The position numbers and the translations under genes were made by a program. 64,000 nucleotides of DNA, taken from contig NC_015500.1 of the NCBI RefSeq assembly GCF_000212415.1, positions 1 through 64,000 on the forward strand, given 5' to 3'. A model generated the notes under the pieces. That model searched no databases. It was given only the letters and a program-made list of their open reading frames with translations, and was not told the origin of the DNA. Origin of the DNA: Treponema brennaborense DSM 12168 (lineage in GTDB: Bacteria > Spirochaetota > Spirochaetia > Treponematales > Treponemataceae). Shown here piece after piece: positions 26,731 through 34,294 of the stretch (positions are counted from its first letter, which is position 1; each line of letters opens with the position of its first letter).

Positions 26731-28299
26731 ATGAAACAGCTTGTTAAAGTTATTGCCGTACTGCTGATGTGCGGACTTATGCTGCCCGTTTTTGCAAACG
26801 GAACGAAAGATTCCGGTGCAAACGGCCCTGTTACGATCGAATTGTGGTACGGCGCTGCCGTTACCGAAGCCGGACCGCCTCCCGCCGATTGGGCTGGATT
26901 TCAGATCATTAAAGACAAACTCGGAATCGAGCTGAAACTGACCGCGCTTCCGTCGAACGAATCCGATCAGGACGTTAAAGTCAACGCCGCGGGCGCTGCG
27001 AACAGTCTGCCCGACTTGTTCATGGTTCGCCGCGAAACGTATCCCAACTTGGTAAAGAACGGCCTGCTCGCGCCGGTTGACGAAATGTACGCGATGATGC
27101 CCGATCGTACGTCAAAACTGTACGACGAAGATTCTCGGACGTTTACGACGATCAACGGAAAATCCTACGCGCTTGCACAGCCCGGCGCCATCGCCAAAAA
27201 CGAAGGCGTGCTGATCCGCAAAGACTGGCTTGACAAATTGGGACTTACAGTTCCCGTTACGCTTGAAGATTATCTGAACGTCATGAAAGCGTTCACGTTC
27301 AACGACCCCGACGGAAACGGCAAAGACGATACGTACGGTTTCGGTGCGTTCCTTGAAATCAACACGCTGGAAGAAGGCCTCGGCCGCCGGTTCAACCCGT
27401 TCTTCGGTGCGTTCGGCGTTCCCGGTACCTGGTCGATGAAAGCGTCGGATGCCGGACTGAATGTCCGCAAAGCCGGTTATTACGACGCGATGGTGTACAT
27501 CAAGAGAATGATCGATGAAAAAGTGATCGACCCGAACTGGCTGGCGTATAAGAAAGACGATTTCCGCGCCGCTTGGAAACAGGGAAAATTCGGCATCATG
27601 CGCGAGCAGAACGCCGCGTTCGCTTCCGAATCGAACTACGCACCGTTCGACAAAAACTTCCCGAACGGCGAATGGATCGTAATCGATCCGCCGGCGAACA
27701 CGAACGGTCAGAAATCGGTCGGTAACTATACCGTCGGCTACCGTATGTACGCGGTTTCCGCAAAAGCGGCGAAAGCGGGAAAAATGCCCGCCATCGCAAA
27801 ACTGCTTGAATGGATGTCTTCGGACGAAGGTTACTATCTGCTCGGATGGGGCGTTGAAGGCGTCAACTATATCAAAGGTGCGGACGGCGTTCCGACGATA
27901 GAAGGCCTTGCCGATCCGGCGAAAGCGTTCTCCAAACCCGAAATGCAGCCGCTGACCCAGCTGCGCAACATGGTATACTATAACAGCGACATCGAACTTG
28001 CCGCGCGCTATCCCACTTACAAGGCCCCCACGTCCGGTAAGGAAATGAGTGCGCTGAAAGTTCTGCGCCAGATGCAGTCGAAGCCGTGGACGGCCACCAT
28101 TTCTGCGGATACGCTGCCGAACCCGAACGCCGACCTGAAACGTTTCTACGAACAGGGCGTCGTCGAGTTCCTGACCGGCAAACGCACGCTGACCAAAGCG
28201 AATTGGGACGCCTGGGTTGCCGAATTCGACAAAATGGGCGGTAAAGCATGGGAAGATTCCGGTATCGCTTACGCGAAGGAAAACAACCTGCTCAAATAG
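26731..28299 (+). CDS. Sugar ABC transporter substrate-binding protein (LipO-like)
   Basis: A 522-residue exported binding protein for the importer encoded just upstream. The signal peptide (LVKVIAVLLMCGLMLPVFA) is followed by NGTKDSG with no lipobox Cys, so it is probably soluble in the periplasm. The long form (over 500 residues) with WAGFQIIKDKLGIELKLTAL and DPDGNGKDDTYGFG is typical of the LipO group that binds oligosaccharides. A strong AAGGAGGA ribosome site precedes the ATG and a terminator follows. Confidence 0.9.
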   Translation: MKQLVKVIAVLLMCGLMLPVFANGTKDSGANGPVTIELWYGAAVTEAGPPPADWAGFQIIKDKLGIELKLTALPSNESDQDVKVNAAGAANSLPDLFMVRRETYPNLVKNGLLAPVDEMYAMMPDRTSKLYDEDSRTFTTINGKSYALAQPGAIAKNEGVLIRKDWLDKLGLTVPVTLEDYLNVMKAFTFNDPDGNGKDDTYGFGAFLEINTLEEGLGRRFNPFFGAFGVPGTWSMKASDAGLNVRKAGYYDAMVYIKRMIDEKVIDPNWLAYKKDDFRAAWKQGKFGIMREQNAAFASESNYAPFDKNFPNGEWIVIDPPANTNGQKSVGNYTVGYRMYAVSAKAAKAGKMPAIAKLLEWMSSDEGYYLLGWGVEGVNYIKGADGVPTIEGLADPAKAFSKPEMQPLTQLRNMVYYNSDIELAARYPTYKAPTSGKEMSALKVLRQMQSKPWTATISADTLPNPNADLKRFYEQGVVEFLTGKRTLTKANWDAWVAEFDKMGGKAWEDSGIAYAKENNLLK

Positions 28300-28376
28300 T
28301 CCGTTTATACGCGGGCGGCTCGCTTACACAGCACGTTTTACGCCGCCCGTTTTACCGGTCTTTCAATTACCCGAGG

Positions 28377-28423
28377 GGCTGTCCGAGAAGTCGTTTCATA
28401 CGCTTCTTGGACAGCCTTTTTTT
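28377..28423 (+). terminator. Rho-independent terminator of the sugar importer operon
   Basis: GGCTGTCCGAGAAG (28377-28390) pairs with CTTCTTGGACAGCC (28403-28416) and is followed by seven T. Confidence 0.93.
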
Positions 28424-28481
28424 GTAAACGCAAAAAAGATCGGAAAACTGCGATTTTATTTTCTATAATTATCAATATTCC

Positions 28482-28509
28482 TTGACATAATTTTTTTATG
28501 TGTTAGAAT
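28482..28509 (+). promoter_or_regulatory. Promoter of the cyclase/surface-protein operon
   Basis: TTGACA (28482-28487) and TAGAAT (28504-28509), 16 bp apart, precede an AAGGAG ribosome site and the ATG at 28531. It is the only good promoter seen for the run of genes up to 40076. Confidence 0.7.
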
Positions 28510-28530
28510 TTCAAAAAAGGAGATTCCTTG

Positions 28531-29202
28531 ATGAATAAAAGTAAAAAGTTTGATGATTTTAAAGTGAAATATCCTATCGGGGTAAAGCTTGTAATCATGA
28601 TTACTGCGATTGTGCTGGTTTCGTTAGGTACAATCACGGCGATTGTGAGTTATTTCGTTACACAGGACGTGCGAATAACCGCCGAGGACAACAATCTTAC
28701 AATAAATTCGCGTTCTGCAAGCACGGCGGAAAGCGAGTTTCAGACGGTGCGCTCCAACGTTTTTCAGCTGCTTGATTTGGTGAACGCGGCCGGAAGCTTT
28801 GCATCGCTTTCCAAACAGGCCGAGGTCTTTTTCTTCGAGCGAAACCAGCAGATTGCGTCCATCGCGCTGCTGTCGGAAAACAGCCTGAAAACGCCGTCGC
28901 TTTCCGATTTGCGGATGACTAACATAAAATTTTTCATTTCAAACGAATTGGACAGCGAGATTGTGAACGATTTCGTCCGGTCGAACGCGGAGGCCGTGGC
29001 AAGGTCTTGCGGCGGGGAAATTCTTGCGCTGAACGCCGCCCCTGTTTTCGGACTTCCGGTAGTTGCGCTTTTGTATCCGTGGAAGGAAAGCGGGCGCAGC
29101 CAGACTTGCATGATTCTTTTTTCAAGCGAATTTCAGCAAAATGCCGCTTATCGAACAGATGCGCAAAAACAACGACGAAAACAGGCAAATCATCTTCAAT
29201 GA
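28531..29202 (+). CDS. Adenylate cyclase, N-terminal sensor piece (frameshifted)
   Basis: The first 223 residues of a membrane-bound class III cyclase. It has one membrane helix (about 19-43, LVIMITAIVLVSLGTITAIV) and an extracellular sensing region. The frame is lost at an AAAA run (29138-29141): one A fewer would join it to the following ORF (29141-30331), which carries the second membrane helix, HAMP and catalytic domain. Past that point the residues are out of phase. ATG 28531 follows AAGGAG at eight bases; a TTG directly before it is also in frame. Confidence 0.75.
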   Translation: MNKSKKFDDFKVKYPIGVKLVIMITAIVLVSLGTITAIVSYFVTQDVRITAEDNNLTINSRSASTAESEFQTVRSNVFQLLDLVNAAGSFASLSKQAEVFFFERNQQIASIALLSENSLKTPSLSDLRMTNIKFFISNELDSEIVNDFVRSNAEAVARSCGGEILALNAAPVFGLPVVALLYPWKESGRSQTCMILFSSEFQQNAAYRTDAQKQRRKQANHLQ

Positions 29203-30331
29203 CGCGGACGGCAAAAAATATTTCGGCGCATACCAGAAACTTTCCGTGGGAGATATCGGCGTTCTCACCACCGCACCTTATGATGTGATTCTTGAAGGAG
29301 TGCGGCGCACAACGCGGAACAATTTGTATCTGACAATCATAGTTTTGTGCATTTCCACTATAATAATCCTTTTTTATTCGCGCTCGTTGTCCAAGCCGCT
29401 CAAAATTCTTACGCTCGCTTCGGAGCAGATAGAGGACGGAAATTACGAGATAAATTTGAAGCCGAAAAGCCACGACGAAATCGGTGTGCTTACGCAGAGC
29501 TTTGTGAAGATGGGCAAAGGGCTTGCCGAACGCGAACGCTTAAAAGACACTTTCGGGCGATTTACGAACAGAGAAGTGGCGGAGCGCGCGGCGCGCGGTG
29601 AAATAACGATTGGCGGCGAGCGCAAAAACTGCACGATTTTTTTCAGCGACATACGCGGGTTTACTGCCATAAGCGACAAACTTTCCCCTGAAGAAGTGGT
29701 CGGCTTTTTAAATGTGTACATGGGACGCATGGTGGAATGCGTTGTTGCCGAAGGCGGCACGGTGGACAAATTCGAGGGCGACGCAATCATGGCGGTTTGG
29801 GGCGCGCCGCTGAATTCAGGTGATCCGAAAAACGAAGCCCGGCGGTGCGTTAGGGCAGCCCTGCGCATGAGGCACAGCCTTATGGAATTCAACGAAGATC
29901 GCGGTGGCGACAAAAAACCGATCATCAAAATCGGCTGCGGCATAAACAGCGGCCCGGTGATTGCGGGGCAGATCGGTTCAAAGCAGAAAATGGAATACAC
30001 CGTCATCGGAGACGCGGTGAACTTTGCGTCAAGGACGGAAGCACTTAACAAGCCGCTTGGAACGGATATCCTCATCACGGAAAACACGTGGGAACTGGTA
30101 AAAGACGAAGTTCTGGTGGAAGAAATGCCTTCTGTAACGGTTAAAGGCAAGGAAGGAGCTTGCCGAATGTTTGCAGTTATAAACATGATTGGCTGCACGG
30201 ACATTCCGGGCTGCGGAGACGACGGTCCAAAAACGATGGACGAAATCCGCGGAAAGCTCGGCATTCCAACCCCCGATTATAAAAAGGTAAATCTTGATGA
30301 AGAAGAACAAAAATACGACATTCAAAAATAA
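29141..30331 (+). CDS. Adenylate cyclase, HAMP and catalytic piece
   Basis: A 396-residue ORF with a membrane helix (about 60-80), a HAMP linker (about 80-135) and a class III nucleotide cyclase domain (about 165-345). Metal-binding aspartates lie in FFSDIRGFTAIS and FEGDAIMAVWGAP; the Lys in VDKFEGD and the Thr in EYTVIGDAVNFASR point to ATP rather than GTP as substrate. The ATG at 29141 has no ribosome site and cuts into the sensing domain, so this is probably the rest of a single gene with 28531-29202, separated by a one-base shift. The end overlaps the FecR-like gene. Confidence 0.8.
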   Translation: MPLIEQMRKNNDENRQIIFNDADGKKYFGAYQKLSVGDIGVLTTAPYDVILEGVRRTTRNNLYLTIIVLCISTIIILFYSRSLSKPLKILTLASEQIEDGNYEINLKPKSHDEIGVLTQSFVKMGKGLAERERLKDTFGRFTNREVAERAARGEITIGGERKNCTIFFSDIRGFTAISDKLSPEEVVGFLNVYMGRMVECVVAEGGTVDKFEGDAIMAVWGAPLNSGDPKNEARRCVRAALRMRHSLMEFNEDRGGDKKPIIKIGCGINSGPVIAGQIGSKQKMEYTVIGDAVNFASRTEALNKPLGTDILITENTWELVKDEVLVEEMPSVTVKGKEGACRMFAVINMIGCTDIPGCGDDGPKTMDEIRGKLGIPTPDYKKVNLDEEEQKYDIQK

Positions 30332-33071
30332 CCGGCTTTCCTTTTTGTTCGTATTCGTCAATTTAGTCTGTTTCGCTGCCGCCTGTTTGAACGGCTTTTT
30401 GTTTCTCAAGAGCTTCAATCAGGCTTTGTTCAGACTGGGCGAAACGCCGATCGCCACAATCACGTTCAAGTACAAAACCGCCCAGCGTAAATTCATGGAC
30501 AGAGTTGTGTGGGACAGGCTGCGCCAAAGTTCTTCGGTGTACAACGGCGACACAATCAGAACCGCGCCGCTTTCGGAAGCCACAATCTGGTTTTCCGATG
30601 GCAACGTCATGCAGCTTTATGAAAACACGATGGCGCAGGTTTTTCTGCGCGACGACGGACTGAACGCGGTTTTGGACGAGGGTGGCGTTTCGGTGGATTC
30701 TTCATCGGGTGAAAATGGCGTGAAACTTCTGACCGGCGGCGTTTCGGTGCAGATCGAATCCGGCTCTACGATGAACGCGGCGGCTTCGGCGGATAACATT
30801 TCGCTGCAAGTAACTTCCGGCACAGCCGTTTTGTCCGACTCGAAGGGCGCCCGGCAGGCGGTTTCTGCCGGCGATGCGTTGAACGTTTCATCTGCCGGCG
30901 AAACTTCAGCAGCTCCGGCTTTGTCCGTCGTTTCGCCAAGCCCCAATGTCAAAATTTTAAAGCACGGCGCGGAACCTGCGGTGCAGGAATTCGTTTGGAA
31001 GCTGCACAACACGCCTGAGCATACTGAAGTTCTGCTTGAGATTTCTTCCGTCCACACGTTCGAGACGATAGAAAAAAGCGTTTCCGTTACGGATGCGGGA
31101 AGCGTTTCCGTGGAACTGAACGACGGCGTATGGTACTGGCGCATGACTGCCCCCCCCCATACCGGGGAAAGTAAAAACGGAAAGATTACCGTAATAAAAT
31201 CCTTGCCGCCAACCCTCATTGCGCCGGTGGTGGACTACACTTACAGCTACCGCACGCAAAAGCCGCCGGTGCGGTTTTTGTGGACGGAAAGCGCGTTCGC
31301 CACATCGTACAAGTTCGTAATCGCCGACAACAAGGAACTGAAAAATCCTGTGGTCGAGCAGATGTCGGCGCTTCCGTCGAGCATCGTGTCCTCTTTGGGC
31401 GCGGGCAAATGGTATTGGCAGGTAACGCCGTACTACACGATCAACAGAATCGGGCTGAAATCTCCGTCCTCAGTGAATTCTTTTACAATAAAGCAGCGCG
31501 CCGACTTTCCGCCGCCGACGCCGCTTCGCCCTCCGGAAAACGGTTTTGTAAATACGAAAAACGGCGCTTCGGCAGGATTTTCCTGGAAGTCCGAGGAAGA
31601 GGCCGCCGGGTACAAGCTGTTTATTTCCGGCAATGAAGATTTAAGCGCGCCGGCCGTAAAAGTCGACGTGGGCGACAATTACTATATTTCTGAAAACACG
31701 GTGAAATTGCTGAGCAACGGCAAATGGTATTGGGGCGTGGCGCAGGTGGACACGGAGGGAAACGTTTCGCAAGTTTCAAAAGCGCGCGCCTTCCTTGCCG
31801 TTGACGGCGACATGATTCAGCGGACGGTCTTTCCGCCCGACGGATACGCCGTAGATTCAGGGCGAGTGCAGGACGTACGCTTTACGTGGAAAACGAACAT
31901 TCCGTTCGACACGCGAATACAGATTTCCGGGAACGCGGATTTTACACACAACGTTTACGATAATGTTTTGAAAGCCACCGCGTTGAGCGGCCAGAATTTT
32001 GCCGAGGGAACCTACTACTGGCGGATAATTGCGGACACCGATTTGATGCAGCTTTCTTCCACGGTAAAAACGTTTTCCGTTTTGGGTTCGCTCCAAGCCC
32101 CCGTCTGCCAAAGTCCGGCAGACAAGACGCGCGCCGTAATCAGACCGGAAACACCTTACGAGTTCCAATGGTCGGAAGTTTCCGGCGCGGGATATTACAA
32201 AGTGCAGCTTTTCAAGGACGGCGCAGAAACTCCGGTGTACGAGCGCGGATTTATAGACGGCACTTCAATTAAAATCGACATGGCGGCAATGGACGAGGGT
32301 GCGTACCGTTGGACAGTGCAGTCGTTCGCCGCAGAAACGGAAATGTCTTCAAGGCGGACCGGTTTGCTCGGCGAAAGCGTTTTTCAGATGAAAAAATTGA
32401 AGCCGGTTACGCTCGTGTCGCCTGCACATAAAACTCAGTTTGACGGCGTTCAGGCCATCCTCAATCCGGAAAAAGCCGTTTGGAATTCCGTTGAAGCTAC
32501 GAAGCTTTCCGAATTCATTTTGACACGCATTGACGGCAAAGAAGAACGAACCGTGATGAGCATAAAAAATCCGGATAAGACAATACAGCTTGACCGCCTG
32601 CATTCCGGCGACTACCGTTGGACGGTGACCGCCGAAACTTACGACGACCTCGACGTTTCCGCAGTGAAAGATTTTGAGTTTACGGTTCTGCCCGTAACGC
32701 CGCTGCCCGCTGCGGTCTTGCAGACTCCGGCCGACAGGACGGTTTACAACGCCGAGTACATAAGGCAGTCCCGGAAAATCGAATTTACTTGGACGGCGGT
32801 AAAAAATGCGAGCGACTATATTTTCAGGATAGCGGACTCAGCCGGAAACGGGCTTTTGGAGCACAGGATAAACGCCGGCACGGCGTACACGCTTGAAGAC
32901 CTGGCCGTCCTTGACCGCGGTACGTTCACTTGGTCGGTGGAAGCCGAGAGGAGAATGCAGGACGACACGATATTGCAGGAGGGAATTCCCGTGCAGGCGA
33001 AATTCACCGTGGATTTGCCGAAGCTGGACAAGCCGCTTTTGAACGACGTGGGAAAACTCTATGGGAAATAA
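30297..33071 (+). CDS. FecR-domain protein with repeated Fn3-like modules
   Basis: A 924-residue protein anchored by one N-terminal membrane helix (LSFLFVFVNLVCFAAACL). A FecR-like domain (about 50-165; NGDTIRTAPLSEATIWFSDG) follows, then five or more beta-sandwich repeats with recurring F.W....A..Y...I and WYW.V patterns. It is likely periplasmic or surface-exposed. A run of nine C (31150-31158) inside codes for Ala-Pro-Pro-His. A TTG at 30294 is in frame with ATG 30297. It overlaps the cyclase end by 35 bases and the next gene by 11 bases, so the operon is tightly coupled. Confidence 0.8.
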   Translation: MKKNKNTTFKNNRLSFLFVFVNLVCFAAACLNGFLFLKSFNQALFRLGETPIATITFKYKTAQRKFMDRVVWDRLRQSSSVYNGDTIRTAPLSEATIWFSDGNVMQLYENTMAQVFLRDDGLNAVLDEGGVSVDSSSGENGVKLLTGGVSVQIESGSTMNAAASADNISLQVTSGTAVLSDSKGARQAVSAGDALNVSSAGETSAAPALSVVSPSPNVKILKHGAEPAVQEFVWKLHNTPEHTEVLLEISSVHTFETIEKSVSVTDAGSVSVELNDGVWYWRMTAPPHTGESKNGKITVIKSLPPTLIAPVVDYTYSYRTQKPPVRFLWTESAFATSYKFVIADNKELKNPVVEQMSALPSSIVSSLGAGKWYWQVTPYYTINRIGLKSPSSVNSFTIKQRADFPPPTPLRPPENGFVNTKNGASAGFSWKSEEEAAGYKLFISGNEDLSAPAVKVDVGDNYYISENTVKLLSNGKWYWGVAQVDTEGNVSQVSKARAFLAVDGDMIQRTVFPPDGYAVDSGRVQDVRFTWKTNIPFDTRIQISGNADFTHNVYDNVLKATALSGQNFAEGTYYWRIIADTDLMQLSSTVKTFSVLGSLQAPVCQSPADKTRAVIRPETPYEFQWSEVSGAGYYKVQLFKDGAETPVYERGFIDGTSIKIDMAAMDEGAYRWTVQSFAAETEMSSRRTGLLGESVFQMKKLKPVTLVSPAHKTQFDGVQAILNPEKAVWNSVEATKLSEFILTRIDGKEERTVMSIKNPDKTIQLDRLHSGDYRWTVTAETYDDLDVSAVKDFEFTVLPVTPLPAAVLQTPADRTVYNAEYIRQSRKIEFTWTAVKNASDYIFRIADSAGNGLLEHRINAGTAYTLEDLAVLDRGTFTWSVEAERRMQDDTILQEGIPVQAKFTVDLPKLDKPLLNDVGKLYGK
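31150..31158 (+). repeat. Poly-C tract inside the FecR-domain gene
   Basis: Nine consecutive C residues lie in-frame in the coding sequence (codons GCC CCC CCC CAT). Such tracts can gain or lose bases and switch a gene on and off. Confidence 0.9.
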
Positions 33072-34293
33072 AAAATCATGCTTTGCAATTGTTTTCCTCA
33101 TCTCCCTGACGATAGCTTTTTCAGAGGAAATTTCCGAGCCGAAAAATTATTATATCCGTGCGAACGATGACGGCAACGAAGAAATCGTGCAGCGGCTCAG
33201 CTGGCAGCCGGTGAAAGACATTCTCCGCTATGAAGTGCAGATTGAAAAGAAACTCTCGGACGACGCCGCCGCAAAAAATCAGAAATCGAAAAAACAGTCT
33301 GAAAACGAAATCACGGAAGACGGTTTTGAAATCTTGCCGGTTGTAAAAACCGAAGAAAGTTTCGTGGAGATAACGCTTTCCTCCGGCAGTTACCGTTACA
33401 ACCTGACAGTCTACAATTTGCTCGACAAACCTGAAATCATATCGGACTGGTATTACTTTGACGTTATAAAAGCGTACCAGCCGGAAGTGAATTCCATTAG
33501 CCCGTCGACGGTTTATCTTGATGAACAAAACGACGGCGTGTTTTACGCTTCGGGGAAAAACCTTTTGGAAGAAAGCATGTATTCCCTGCAAAAAATGAAC
33601 CGCGACAAGGATTCTTATACCGCGGATATAAAAGAACATGACGACGGCAATAAAAAAGTTTCGCTTCAATTCGATATCAAAAAGCTGGACGTCGGGACTT
33701 ACGATCTGGCGGTTATGAATCCCGGCGGACTTTCCGCCGGCGCGGGCCCCGTTAAAATCAAATACAAAAAAGTAACGGACTTTGACGTTTCGCTCGGTTA
33801 CGCTTGCCCGATGATTTTGTACGATCGGACGCTTCCTGATTACATGGGAAAAAACCTTTGGCCGGTGAGCGCCGCCGCGCGGGCTTCGTTCATGTTTTCA
33901 AAACACAGATACGGATATTTCGGTTTGGGCGTGAGCGCATTCGCCGCAAGGATGGACGCGGAATACGACACCTATTCGATAGAGGGAAACTTTCTTTGCG
34001 CCAACGCGAATTTCGTCTATCAGCTGCCGCTTTTCAAAAGGCGTTTTGTGCTTGAACTTCACGGCGGCGCGGGTGCGGCATATTTTTGCAACTACGCGTT
34101 TCATTTCCAAAACAACATAAACAGCGAACCTTTGAACAGCGTCGTGCTTTCTGCCGACGCAGCCTTGGCTGCACAGATATATTTTACCAAACGTTTGTAC
34201 GCGGATATCTGTGCGGAGTATATTATGGCGTTCGTACCCGATATGCAGTTGGGTATGTTTGTTCCCTCCGTTTCAATAGGATGGCAGTTCTGA
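33061..34293 (+). CDS. Exported beta-barrel-like protein
   Basis: A 410-residue protein with a signal peptide (SCFAIVFLISLTIAFSEE). The first half is beta-rich with a charged stretch (about 80-100) and an IPT-like part (INSISPSTVYLDE type, about 140-240). From about 245 the sequence alternates hydrophobic and polar residues with aromatic ends and finishes in Phe (VSIGWQF), as outer-membrane barrels do. It overlaps the FecR-domain gene by 11 bases and is one base from the following lipoprotein gene. The barrel assignment is inferred from pattern only. Confidence 0.7.
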   Translation: MGNKKSCFAIVFLISLTIAFSEEISEPKNYYIRANDDGNEEIVQRLSWQPVKDILRYEVQIEKKLSDDAAAKNQKSKKQSENEITEDGFEILPVVKTEESFVEITLSSGSYRYNLTVYNLLDKPEIISDWYYFDVIKAYQPEVNSISPSTVYLDEQNDGVFYASGKNLLEESMYSLQKMNRDKDSYTADIKEHDDGNKKVSLQFDIKKLDVGTYDLAVMNPGGLSAGAGPVKIKYKKVTDFDVSLGYACPMILYDRTLPDYMGKNLWPVSAAARASFMFSKHRYGYFGLGVSAFAARMDAEYDTYSIEGNFLCANANFVYQLPLFKRRFVLELHGGAGAAYFCNYAFHFQNNINSEPLNSVVLSADAALAAQIYFTKRLYADICAEYIMAFVPDMQLGMFVPSVSIGWQF

Positions 34294-34294
34294 T

